DNA from: Lachnospiraceae bacterium
GTDB lineage: Bacteria; Bacillota; Clostridia; Lachnospirales; Lachnospiraceae
NCBI GenBank assembly: GCA_024681775.1
Contig: JAILAF010000013.1
Span: 1-64,000, forward strand
Length of the DNA stretch: 64,000 bases
Reading direction: 5' to 3'
Shown: piece after piece, positions 40,161 to 49,443 of the stretch
Position numbering within the stretch: position 1 is the first letter of the stretch
How the letters are laid out: every line of letters begins with the position of its first letter
The notes under the pieces: generated by a model
Seen by the model: only the letters and a program-made list of their open reading frames with translations
Database searches by the model: none
What the model was told of the DNA's origin: nothing
Program-made: the position numbers and the translations under genes

Positions 40161-40448
40161 ATGAGATGCAAGAGAGCGCCGCTGGAAGCAGAAGTAGTGA
40201 AGTACGAAGTCGGAAAGGGAATGGAAGACGGCTTTGAACTCTTTTCCGATGTGGTGACCAAGGGCTGGATCGTTACTGACAATCTGATCCGCATCACCCG
40301 TCCCGACGGTTCCATCGTCAGCCCCTATATATCCAACCGCAGAGGCAGGACCTTTATCGGCGAGGGAGATTATCTGGTGATCGATGATGACGGCACCAAG
40401 CATGTCTGCGGCGCAGACAAGATCTTCGGCCGCTATGTGGAGATCTGA
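40161..40448 (+). CDS. Hypothetical protein
   Basis: RBS gaggagg; intact 95-aa ORF followed by terminator. Confidence 0.6.
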   Translation: MRCKRAPLEAEVVKYEVGKGMEDGFELFSDVVTKGWIVTDNLIRITRPDGSIVSPYISNRRGRTFIGEGDYLVIDDDGTKHVCGADKIFGRYVEI

Positions 40449-40460
40449 AGATACGATAGC

Positions 40461-40499
40461 AATACCTGCAGGAGAGATCCTGCAGGTATTCTTTTTTTG
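40461..40499 (+). terminator. Rho-independent terminator
   Basis: AATACCTGCAGGAgagaTCCTGCAGGTATT then T-run. Confidence 0.9.
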
Positions 40500-40516
40500 A
40501 GACAGGCATTCCAAGG

Positions 40517-40553
40517 AAAAAGAGCTTCCTTCCATTGCGGAAGGAAGCTCTTT
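40517..40553 (-). terminator. Rho-independent terminator for ABC-F gene
   Basis: AAAGAGCTTCCTTCC-attg-GGAAGGAAGCTCTTT. Confidence 0.85.
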
Positions 40554-40584
40554 GACATTTGTGTCGGAACAGTGCAAGGGTGGA

Positions 40585-42222
40585 TCAATCCTCGTCGTCC
40601 TCGCGGTTCGCGGTGAAGACAGTGCGCTTTCTGGCCATCTCGTCGCTTGCCAGATAATCGTCATAGGTGGTCATCTTGTCCACGATGCTGCCATCGGGCA
40701 GAATCTCGATGATGCGGTTTGCGGTGGTCTGCACGAACTGGTGGTCATGGCAGGAGAAGAGTGCCACACCGGGGAACTTGATGAGACCGTTGTTCAGAGC
40801 GGTGATGGACTCCATGTCCAGGTGGTTGGTGGGCTCGTCCAGGATCAGGCAGTTGGCACCGCTGATCATCATCTTGGACAGGAGACAGCGGACTTTCTCA
40901 CCACCGGAGAGGATGCGGACACGCTTCACACCGTCCTCGCCGGCGAAGAGCATTCTGCCCAGGAAGCCTCTGACATAGGTGGCGTCCTTCACGGGAGAGT
41001 AGCCCGTGAGCCAGTCGGCGATGGTCAGATCGTTGTCGAACTCCGCCGTATTGTCCTTGGGGAAGTAAGCCTGAGAGGTGGTAACACCCCATTTGTAGGT
41101 GCCCTCATCCGGCTCCATCTCCCCTGCAAGGATCTGGAAGAGGGTGGTCTTTGCCAGTTCCTGGGAGCCGACAAATGCGATCTTGTCATCGTGGTTCATG
41201 GTAAAGGAGATGTCGTTTAAGATCTTCTCCCCGTTGATGGTCTTGGACAGGTGCTCTACCATCAGGACCTCGTTGCCGATCTCGCGGTCCGGCTTAAAGT
41301 CGATGTAGGGGTACTTACGGCTGGAGGGACGGATGTCATCCAGCTCGATCTTCTCCAGAGCGCGCTTACGGGAGGTAGCCTGCTTGGATTTGGAAGCGTT
41401 GGCGGAGAAACGGGAGATGAATTCCTGCAGCTCCTTGATCTTTTCTTCTTTCTTCTTGTTGGCTTCCTTCATCTGACGGATCATCAGCTGGCTGGACTCG
41501 TACCAGAAGTCGTAGTTGCCGGCGTAGAGCTGGATCTTGCCGTAGTCGATGTCCGCGATCTGGGTGCAGACCTTGTTCAGGAAATAACGGTCGTGGGACA
41601 CTACGATGACCGTATTGTTAAAATCGATGAGGAACTCCTCCAGCCAGGCGATGGCATCCAGATCCAGGTGGTTGGTGGGCTCGTCCAGCAGCAGGATGTC
41701 GGGGTTGCCGAAGAGGGCTCTGGCCAGCAGCACCTTCACCTTCAGGGAGCCGTCCAGATCCTTCATCAGGGAGTAGTGATAATCGGTGGCAATACCCAGG
41801 CCGTTTAAGAGCGTAGCAGCGTTCGACTCGGCCTCCCAGCCGTCCATCTCGGCGAATTCCGCCTCCAGCTCGCTGGCCTTGATGCCGTCCTCGTCGGTGA
41901 AATCCTCCTTGGCGTAGATGGCATCCTTTTCTTTCATGATCTCGTACAGGCGCTGATTGCCCATGATGACGGTATCCATGACGGTGTACTCGTCATATTT
42001 GAAGTGATCCTGTTCCAGCACGGAGAGGCGCTGCCCGGGGGTGATGACGATCTCGCCCCTGGTGGTATCCAGATCTCCGGAGAGGATCTTCAGGAAGGTG
42101 GACTTGCCGGCGCCGTTGGCACCGATGAGGCCGTAGCAGTTCCCTTCCGTGAACTTGATATTGACATCCTCGAAGAGGGCTTTCTTGCCCACACGATAGG
42201 TTACGTTGTTCGCACTGATCAT
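40585..42222 (-). CDS. ABC-F family ATPase (YkpA/YbiT-like)
   Basis: Two ABC cassettes: LIGANGAGKSTFLKILSG, LLLDEPTNHLDLDAIAWLE, and LSGGEKVRCLLSKMMISGANCLILDEPTNHLDMES. Confidence 0.95.
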   Translation of the reverse strand: MISANNVTYRVGKKALFEDVNIKFTEGNCYGLIGANGAGKSTFLKILSGDLDTTRGEIVITPGQRLSVLEQDHFKYDEYTVMDTVIMGNQRLYEIMKEKDAIYAKEDFTDEDGIKASELEAEFAEMDGWEAESNAATLLNGLGIATDYHYSLMKDLDGSLKVKVLLARALFGNPDILLLDEPTNHLDLDAIAWLEEFLIDFNNTVIVVSHDRYFLNKVCTQIADIDYGKIQLYAGNYDFWYESSQLMIRQMKEANKKKEEKIKELQEFISRFSANASKSKQATSRKRALEKIELDDIRPSSRKYPYIDFKPDREIGNEVLMVEHLSKTINGEKILNDISFTMNHDDKIAFVGSQELAKTTLFQILAGEMEPDEGTYKWGVTTSQAYFPKDNTAEFDNDLTIADWLTGYSPVKDATYVRGFLGRMLFAGEDGVKRVRILSGGEKVRCLLSKMMISGANCLILDEPTNHLDMESITALNNGLIKFPGVALFSCHDHQFVQTTANRIIEILPDGSIVDKMTTYDDYLASDEMARKRTVFTANREDDED

Positions 42223-42406
42223 TGAAAAAACCTCCGATAAGACAAAAACAAAATATAGATATCAAAAAACACGCATCCACCATTGTACTTGATACTGTGC
42301 ATTAATTCAATAAGAAATGTCCGGCGGAGGGCTTTTCCCGGAAATCCCCTGTTTTCGTTTTGGTTTTTGACAAGCGCGTTTTCCGGGAATCCACAGACCA
42401 CGGAAA

Positions 42407-42420
42407 TGTAAGCGGTTACA
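42407..42420. promoter_or_regulatory. cre-like catabolite-responsive element upstream of ppdK
   Basis: TGTAAGCGGTTACA, near match to TGWAARCGYTWNCW. Confidence 0.6.
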
Positions 42421-42559
42421 ATGATTTTTGTGCAAAATTTAAGAAAAAAGTACTACCACTTTTACATATATCTGTTATAATTTTAACGTTGTGAAAAAAA
42501 GTAGTTCCAATAGTAGTTTTTTCGAAGAAAGTTTTTTAGAAGAAAAAGGAGAGAGACAC

Positions 42560-45199
42560 ATGAGCAAGAAATGGGTGTACCTGTTTACCGAAGGTAACGC
42601 AACCATGCGTGAGCTTCTGGGCGGCAAGGGTGCCAACCTGGCAGAGATGACCAACATCGGCCTTCCCGTTCCCCAGGGCTTTACCATCACCACCGAGGCC
42701 TGCACGCAGTACTACGAGGATGGCCGTAAGATCAACGACGAGATCATGAGCCAGACCATGGAGTACGTTAAGAAGATCGAGGACCTGAACGGCAAGAAGT
42801 TCGGCGATCTGAAGAATCCTCTGCTTGTTTCCGTTCGTTCCGGAGCGAGAGCTTCCATGCCCGGTATGATGGACACCATTCTGAACCTCGGACTGAACGA
42901 TGAGGTCGTTGCTGCAATGATCGCAGGCAACCCTGATCCCAAGTTTGAGCGTTTCGTATATGATTCCTACAGAAGATTCATCCAGATGTTCTCCGACGTC
43001 GTTATGGAGGTCGGTAAGAAGTACTTCGAGCAGCTCATCGACAAGATGAAGGAGCAGAAGGGTGTTCAGTTCGATGTCGATCTGACCGCTGCTGATCTGA
43101 AGGAGCTGGCTGAGCAGTTCAAGGCTGAGTACAAGAAGCAGCTGGGCAAGGATTTCCCTTCCGATCCCGTAGAGCAGCTGAAGCTGGCTATCGAGGCAGT
43201 GTTCCGCAGCTGGGACAACCCTCGTGCAAATGTCTATCGTCGTGACAACGATATCCCTTACTCCTGGGGTACCGCAGTCAACGTTATGCCCATGGTATTC
43301 GGTAACCTGAACAACGAGTCCGGTACCGGCGTGGCATTCACCCGTGATCCCGCTACCGGCGAGAAGAAGCTGATGGGCGAGTTCCTGATCAACGCACAGG
43401 GCGAGGACGTGGTCGCAGGCGTTCGTACTCCCATGCCCATCGCACAGATGGAGAAGGAGTTCCCCGAGGCTTACGCAGAGTTCATCAAGGTTTGCGAGAC
43501 TCTGGAGAATCACTATCACGACATGCAGGATATGGAGTTCACCGTTGAGAACAAGAAGCTCTACATGCTGCAGTGCCGTAACGGTAAGAGAACCGCTCAG
43601 GCAGCTCTGAAGATCGCTTGTGACCTGGTTGATGAGGGCCACAAGACCGAGCAGGAAGCAGTTGCCATGATCGATCCCCGTAACCTGGACACCCTGCTTC
43701 ACCCTCAGTTCGATGCAGCAGCTCTGAAGGCAGCTACTCCTCTGGGCAAGGGCCTTGGCGCATCTCCCGGCGCTGCTACCGGTAAGGTAGTCTTCACCGC
43801 TGAGGATGCAGAGGTTTGGGCAGCAAAGGGCGAGAAGGTCGTTCTGGTCCGTCTGGAGACCTCTCCCGAGGACATCACCGGTATGAAGGTTGCTCAGGGT
43901 ATCCTGACCGTCCGCGGCGGTATGACCTCTCACGCAGCCGTTGTTGCTCGTGGTATGGGCAGCTGCTGTGTATCCGGTTGCGGCGACATCGCTATGGATG
44001 AGGAGAACAAGAAGTTCACTCTGGCAGGCAAGACCTTCCAGGAGGGCGACTGGATCTCCATCGACGGAACCACCGGTAATATCTACGAAGGCCAGATCGC
44101 TACCGTGGATGCTACCATCGCAGGTGAGTTCGGCCGTGTTATGGCATGGGCTGACAAGTATCGCAGACTGAAGGTCCGCACCAATGCAGATACTCCCGCT
44201 GATGCAAAGAAGGCTCGTGAGCTGGGTGCTGAGGGTATCGGCCTCTGCCGTACCGAGCACATGTTCTTCGAGGCTGACAGAATCGCAGCATTCCGCGAGA
44301 TGATCTGCGCTGATACCGTAGAAGAGAGAGAGAAGGCTCTGGACAAGATCCTTCCTTACCAGCAGGGCGACTTCAAGGCTCTGTACGAGGCTCTGGAAGG
44401 CAACCCTGTTACCATCCGTTTCCTGGATCCCCCGCTTCATGAGTTCGTTCCCACCGAGGAAGCTGACATCGAGAAGCTGGCTAAGGCACAGGGCAAGTCC
44501 GTTGAGACCATCAAGAACATCATCTCCGGCCTGCACGAGTTCAACCCTATGATGGGTCACAGAGGATGCCGTCTGGCAGTTACCTATCCTGAGATCGCAA
44601 AGATGCAGACCAAGGCTGTCATCCGCGCTGCCATCGAGGTTCAGAAGGCACACGCTGACTGGAACGTTAAGCCCGAGATCATGATTCCCCTTGTATGCGA
44701 AGTCAAGGAGCTGAAGTACGTTAAGAAGGTGGTTGTTGAGACCGCTGATGCCGAGATCGCTGCTGCAGGCGTTAAGCTTGAGTACGAAGTAGGTACCATG
44801 ATCGAGATCCCCAGAGCAGCTCTGACTGCTGACGAGATCGCTGCTGAGGCAGACTTCTTCTGCTTCGGTACCAACGATCTGACCCAGATGACCTTCGGTT
44901 TCTCCCGCGACGATGCAGGCAAGTTCCTGAGCGCTTACTACGATGCGAAGATCTTCGAGAACGATCCTTTCGCAAAGCTGGATCAGACCGGTGTCGGCAA
45001 GCTGATGGAGATGAGCCTGAAGCTGGGCAAGCCCGTCAATCCCAAGCTGCATGTTGGTATCTGCGGCGAGCACGGCGGAGATCCTTCTTCCGTTGAGTTC
45101 TGCCATCGTATCGGCCTTGACTATGTCTCCTGTTCTCCTTTCCGCGTGCCTATCGCAAGACTGGCTGCTGCACAGGCTGCTATCGCAGAGGCTAAATAA
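42560..45199 (+). CDS. ppdK: Pyruvate, phosphate dikinase
   Basis: WVYLFTEGNATMRELLGGKGANLAEMTNIGLPVPQGFTITTEAC; GGMTSHAAVVARGMGSCCVSG. Confidence 0.98.
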   Translation: MSKKWVYLFTEGNATMRELLGGKGANLAEMTNIGLPVPQGFTITTEACTQYYEDGRKINDEIMSQTMEYVKKIEDLNGKKFGDLKNPLLVSVRSGARASMPGMMDTILNLGLNDEVVAAMIAGNPDPKFERFVYDSYRRFIQMFSDVVMEVGKKYFEQLIDKMKEQKGVQFDVDLTAADLKELAEQFKAEYKKQLGKDFPSDPVEQLKLAIEAVFRSWDNPRANVYRRDNDIPYSWGTAVNVMPMVFGNLNNESGTGVAFTRDPATGEKKLMGEFLINAQGEDVVAGVRTPMPIAQMEKEFPEAYAEFIKVCETLENHYHDMQDMEFTVENKKLYMLQCRNGKRTAQAALKIACDLVDEGHKTEQEAVAMIDPRNLDTLLHPQFDAAALKAATPLGKGLGASPGAATGKVVFTAEDAEVWAAKGEKVVLVRLETSPEDITGMKVAQGILTVRGGMTSHAAVVARGMGSCCVSGCGDIAMDEENKKFTLAGKTFQEGDWISIDGTTGNIYEGQIATVDATIAGEFGRVMAWADKYRRLKVRTNADTPADAKKARELGAEGIGLCRTEHMFFEADRIAAFREMICADTVEEREKALDKILPYQQGDFKALYEALEGNPVTIRFLDPPLHEFVPTEEADIEKLAKAQGKSVETIKNIISGLHEFNPMMGHRGCRLAVTYPEIAKMQTKAVIRAAIEVQKAHADWNVKPEIMIPLVCEVKELKYVKKVVVETADAEIAAAGVKLEYEVGTMIEIPRAALTADEIAAEADFFCFGTNDLTQMTFGFSRDDAGKFLSAYYDAKIFENDPFAKLDQTGVGKLMEMSLKLGKPVNPKLHVGICGEHGGDPSSVEFCHRIGLDYVSCSPFRVPIARLAAAQAAIAEAK

Positions 45200-45221
45200 G
45201 AAATACCTGATGTACTATAAG

Positions 45222-45250
45222 GCAGGGAGCCCATATGGGCTCCCTGTTTT
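45222..45250 (+). terminator. Rho-independent terminator after ppdK
   Basis: GCAGGGAGCCCATATGGGCTCCCTGTTTT. Confidence 0.9.
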
Positions 45251-45297
45251 CATGTGCAATGATTTGGCATTTTTGGTATGCAATTGCGTTTATTCGT

Positions 45298-47091
45298 TTA
45301 CTTCAAATAAAAACGTACGTATTTTCCGTCCCGGACTTCGGTATAGCCGAAGTCGTTTTCGATGTACTGCATGATCCAGTTATCAGGGTCCTCCATAAGC
45401 TGTCCGTACCAGCAGTCCACCACGATTACGTCGGGGCGTTTCTCGGGGTAATCCTCCCAGTAGGTCAGGAGCCTTTCGTCATAGCTGGTGGGATCCACAA
45501 TGGAGAAGTGGCAGATCTCCGCATCCGTGAACATGTAAGGGGTGGTACCGGGGGAGAAGACCATGTTCGTTACGATGAGGACTTTTGCATCCTGCGGAAT
45601 GGTATTTCGGAAGTCCTCATAATTGCTGTTGTAGATGTAGGCGCACATGTAATCCCCCAGGACGTAGGCAGCGGGCCCGTGCTTCATGATGCCTGCCACC
45701 TGGGTGATGTCGTTGCCTCTGCCGCCCCGCAGAGTAAATCCCTTGCCGAAAATGCACAGGAAAACAAAACAGATGAGCAGGAGACGGATCAGAGCACTCC
45801 CTGAGGATCCGAACTGCTCCCGCAGGGCCATTACCGCCAGGATGATCCCGAAGAGGGATCCCAGCATAGCGTGGGGAACGGCGTAGGGGAAGGTCAGGTC
45901 ACTCATGTACAAAACCGCCAGCAGTGTCAGAACGGCAGAAAGAAGTCCGAAGGTCAGGTACTTCTTTTTTTCTCCTGCGTAAGGCCTCAGGATCAGGGAG
46001 AGCAGGAGAGGAGCAAAGAGGTGAATCTGAGGAAGTTCAAATCCCCTGCGCAGGATGGCCCAGTAAACAAACTGGATCATTAAGGTGGCAATCATAGTAA
46101 GGAGCGACAGGAGAGTGATGAGCTGTCCTTTGGTCAGAAGGGAGGGGAGAGAAATCTTCCTTCTTTTTTTGCTGATGGCGGAGGCTAAAGCAAAGATAAC
46201 GCCGGAACACAGCACGGAAAGGAGCAGCAGCAAGCATTCCCATCCGAAGCCCTGCAGCAAGGTGAGGAGCCTTGCTCCCATGGGCAGGGCCAGATCATGG
46301 GTGAGATCAAAGGTAACGATGCGGGGGAGGTTTCGCAGGAATTCATCCGGGCTTACCTGGGAGAAGATCAGCAATGCCCAGACCGCAGCACACAGGGCGC
46401 AGGCACCACAGAATCGTAAGGGATTCCGAATGGCATTTTTCGGTTGCTCATCTTTTTTGCCCCGCAGGCAGAGATAAATCAGTGCGAGGGGGAAGACCAG
46501 GATGGCGGAAGGGTAGGAGAGGATTTCCAATGCCATGCATATGCCGGCAAGCCAAATCCATAAGGGCTTTCCCGCAGCTTTCGGATGGGTCTCATACTCC
46601 AGAAAGCAGACGGTGAGGCCGGTCCAGAACCAGACCTGGAGATTACCGAATTCCGGGATCTGGATCAGCTTCGGAACGATGTTGAAATAGAGAAGGGCGA
46701 TGAGGACGGCTTCTTCTTTTTCCAGGAAGCGGGCGGTGACCAGAAAGAGCCACCACGACAGTCCCAGCTGGATCAGGGTGGTGATCACACGGAGATAGAG
46801 GACTACGCCGGTATAGGTGCCCAGCAGGGAGTGATAGATCCACATCAGCGCCGTCACGAGATAGGCGGAGGTCTGGTGGGGCTCCCACATCGCTCCGAAC
46901 CAGGCATCTCCCGTGAGATGCCGGTAGCCCATGACGATCTGGTATTCCTCGTCCATGCTGTAGTCCACAAAGATGACCTTGATGGCAGCAAGGATCGTGC
47001 CCAGAAGGAGCAGGACATGGAGGAACTTCTGCAGTTTTGCGTACCCGGAAGCGGCGCCCTTTACGGAAACGCCGGAGATATTTTTGCCCAT
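45298..47091 (-). CDS. Multi-TM glycosyltransferase-like membrane protein (ArnT/PMT-like)
   Basis: Many TM helices; VDYSMDEEYQIVMGYRHLTGDAWFGAMWEPHQTSAYLVTAL resembles GT-C first loop. Confidence 0.65.
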   Translation of the reverse strand: MGKNISGVSVKGAASGYAKLQKFLHVLLLLGTILAAIKVIFVDYSMDEEYQIVMGYRHLTGDAWFGAMWEPHQTSAYLVTALMWIYHSLLGTYTGVVLYLRVITTLIQLGLSWWLFLVTARFLEKEEAVLIALLYFNIVPKLIQIPEFGNLQVWFWTGLTVCFLEYETHPKAAGKPLWIWLAGICMALEILSYPSAILVFPLALIYLCLRGKKDEQPKNAIRNPLRFCGACALCAAVWALLIFSQVSPDEFLRNLPRIVTFDLTHDLALPMGARLLTLLQGFGWECLLLLLSVLCSGVIFALASAISKKRRKISLPSLLTKGQLITLLSLLTMIATLMIQFVYWAILRRGFELPQIHLFAPLLLSLILRPYAGEKKKYLTFGLLSAVLTLLAVLYMSDLTFPYAVPHAMLGSLFGIILAVMALREQFGSSGSALIRLLLICFVFLCIFGKGFTLRGGRGNDITQVAGIMKHGPAAYVLGDYMCAYIYNSNYEDFRNTIPQDAKVLIVTNMVFSPGTTPYMFTDAEICHFSIVDPTSYDERLLTYWEDYPEKRPDVIVVDCWYGQLMEDPDNWIMQYIENDFGYTEVRDGKYVRFYLK

Positions 47092-47310
47092 GTGCTGTAT
47101 GCCTTTGTGCCTGCCGGAGCGTCCGTTCGGATGCCGGCTTTCCTATGAGTAATCCTGTTTATTCTATTACAAAGCGGAGATCGGCGCAACTCGCAGCGGG
47201 TGCGCCGAAGAAACGTTCCAGACCGCTCAGCCGCTTTTCCGACCGTTTAGCCATAACGCATTGACGTTCCCCTACCGGATATCGGATGATCGTGGAAAGG
47301 AGGTACGCCT

Positions 47311-49341
47311 ATGAAGAAGAAAATGAGAAGAATCCAGGCAGCTCTGCTGGGACTGGTAACGGCAGTCTCCATGATGCCATCTGGTGTTGTATATGCTGCG
47401 GATTCCAACCGCACGGTGGTGGCAGATGCCAACGCAACGAACGGCGATGTGACCGTTACGGCGGACAATGTAACCCCGACGGTAAGGTACAACGGTGATG
47501 CCATTGGCGTTCTGGCAAGGGCCCAGGACGGCAAAACAGCTACCGCAACGGTGCAGGATATCAATGTCAATATCCCCGGCGCCACCTGGCAGTATGGCGT
47601 GAAGGCATATTCGGGTGACAACTATGATTCCTATACTGCAGGGACTATTGTGGTAAACTGCGGAAATGTCACCTGCGCAGGGGACGAAGGCATCGACGCA
47701 TCTGCTCAGTATGACGGAAGCAGTACGACTGTCCATGCCGGCGGAGACGTGCAGGCAACGCTCGTCGGTGTTTATGTAGGAACCAATGACGCCTCCGAAG
47801 CGAAGGTGATCGTTGACGGAGACGTTAATGTGACCGTGGGAGTAAACGGCGAGAGAAGTGGTGTAATCGTCAATAGCAGGGAGGACGGGAATGCATCCGT
47901 AGAGATTCACGGGGATGTGACTACCGTGGATGGTGCAGGGGTCAACATCCGTGGCAGATATGATGGCAATGATGTGCTGGTGACCGGGACCGTATCCGGC
48001 ACCAGAGGCATCGTGACGGATGTCGCTTACTATGATACGCCCGGAACCAACAAACTGACGGTCTGGAAGGTGACTGCTACCAGCGGCAGCGTGGATGACC
48101 TGTTTGTCGAACAGGTGGGCTTCCACGATTATGACGCAGACGATATCACTCCTGCAAACACCAATTATATCGTCCGCCATACCGCGGATCTGGTTCCCCT
48201 GGCTGCTAACGGAGCGGCGCTGGCTACCAGCCACGGGTACTCCGTTGCAAAGGAAGGGGATGTGATCCGCATCACGGCCACGGCCGGTAAGACCGTTGTG
48301 AAAGCATACAATGCTGGGACGGAGATCACTACGAGAGATGCGCAGGGCTATTGGTGCCTGACGGTTCCCCGCGGTGGTGGGATCAGCCTGACAGCGGATA
48401 TTTCCGATGCGCCGGCTCCGGATCCTGATCCCGATCCGAATCCCGACCCGAATCCCGATCCTGATCCTGATCCGGCTCCGGATCCTGACCCTGATCCGAA
48501 TCCTGACCCTGACCCGAATCCAGATCCTGCACCGGACCCTGAGGGCGTCAGCGGCTTTGTAACCCGCCTGTATCATGTCTTCCTGGATCGTGCGCCCGAG
48601 CAGGAGGAAGTGGATGCATGGGTAGCTCTCATCACCTCCGGACAGAAGACTGCAGGAGAGGTGGCTGCGGGATTCATCTTCAGCCCTGAGTTCATCAACC
48701 GAAATATGTGTAACTCCCACTTCCTGGATTACCTCTACCTGGGGCTCTTTAACAGGGCAGCGGACGAGACTGGAAAGGATGGATGGACATTCTATCTGGA
48801 CGAAGGCTGGTCCAGAGAGATGGTGGCGCAGGGCTTCCTCATGAGCCCGGAATTCTTCAACCTGTGCGAAGCTTATGCGGTGAATCCCGGAACCGGTCTG
48901 GCAAATGTTCCCGAACTGGGCACCATCCAGACGGACCATTGCACCATTGCAGGATGCCCTAATGACGCGCCTGTTAAGATCATGGTCGTCAGCCTGTATG
49001 ACACCGTCTTTGGACGTGTGCCGTCGCAGGATGAGGTGGACTTCTGGGTGAACCACATGGCAGCGCATACGCCGGGTGTCACCGCACGTGTTATGGTAAA
49101 TACCTTCCTGAACGGAGAGGAGTATAGCAACCTGAACAGGAACAACACCGAGTACATCACTGACCTGTATCATGCCATCTTTAACCGCGATGCGGACGAG
49201 GGCGGATTAAGCGACTGGCTGAACCGTCTTGAGAACCTGGGCTGGACCAGAGAGCAGGTACTCAATGGCTTTACCGGCTCTCCCGAGTTCATCGACCAGT
49301 GCCATCATGCAGGCATCGAGATCGGCGGAGAGATCCAGTAA
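47311..49341 (+). CDS. Secreted DUF4214 domain protein with PDPNPDP linker
   Basis: Signal peptide; N-terminal repetitive beta-rich region; linker; repeats such as FVTRLYHVFLDRAPEQEEVDAWV and LYHAIFNRDADEGGLSDWLNRL. Confidence 0.85.
   Translation: MKKKMRRIQAALLGLVTAVSMMPSGVVYAADSNRTVVADANATNGDVTVTADNVTPTVRYNGDAIGVLARAQDGKTATATVQDINVNIPGATWQYGVKAYSGDNYDSYTAGTIVVNCGNVTCAGDEGIDASAQYDGSSTTVHAGGDVQATLVGVYVGTNDASEAKVIVDGDVNVTVGVNGERSGVIVNSREDGNASVEIHGDVTTVDGAGVNIRGRYDGNDVLVTGTVSGTRGIVTDVAYYDTPGTNKLTVWKVTATSGSVDDLFVEQVGFHDYDADDITPANTNYIVRHTADLVPLAANGAALATSHGYSVAKEGDVIRITATAGKTVVKAYNAGTEITTRDAQGYWCLTVPRGGGISLTADISDAPAPDPDPDPNPDPNPDPDPDPAPDPDPDPNPDPDPNPDPAPDPEGVSGFVTRLYHVFLDRAPEQEEVDAWVALITSGQKTAGEVAAGFIFSPEFINRNMCNSHFLDYLYLGLFNRAADETGKDGWTFYLDEGWSREMVAQGFLMSPEFFNLCEAYAVNPGTGLANVPELGTIQTDHCTIAGCPNDAPVKIMVVSLYDTVFGRVPSQDEVDFWVNHMAAHTPGVTARVMVNTFLNGEEYSNLNRNNTEYITDLYHAIFNRDADEGGLSDWLNRLENLGWTREQVLNGFTGSPEFIDQCHHAGIEIGGEIQ
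48415..48543 (+). repeat. In-frame Pro-Asp/Asn-Pro repeat (GATCCTGATCCGAATCC units)
   Basis: Tandem hexamer-like DNA repeat encoding PDPDPNPDP. Confidence 0.9.
48889..49340 (+). repeat. DUF4214 3' module, copy A (paralogous to 52311-52760)
   Basis: Near-identical DNA blocks at constant offset of 3422 bp. Confidence 0.93.
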
Positions 49342-49379
49342 TCGAAACAATTCGCCAAAGCAAGAGATAGGTAGAAAGA

Positions 49380-49414
49380 AAGCTCCGGCAGATCTGTGAT
49401 CTGCCGGAGCTTTT
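49380..49414. terminator. Terminator after DUF4214 gene A
   Basis: AAGCTCCGGCAGATctgtgATCTGCCGGAGCTTTT. Confidence 0.85.
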
Positions 49415-49443
49415 GACATCATCATGAAAGAATAGGCATTGTG

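Noticed and set aside
42536-45106. 856-aa minus-strand ORF
   Set aside because: Antisense to ppdK; low-complexity Leu/His/Ser composition, no domain
48415-48543. Possible CRISPR-like or minisatellite array
   Set aside because: Short in-frame repeat encoding a Pro-rich linker, no spacers
47272-49173. 633-aa minus-strand ORF with RIRIRVRIR repeat
   Set aside because: Antisense to DUF4214 gene; the Arg/Ile repeat is just the complement of the PDPNPDP linker
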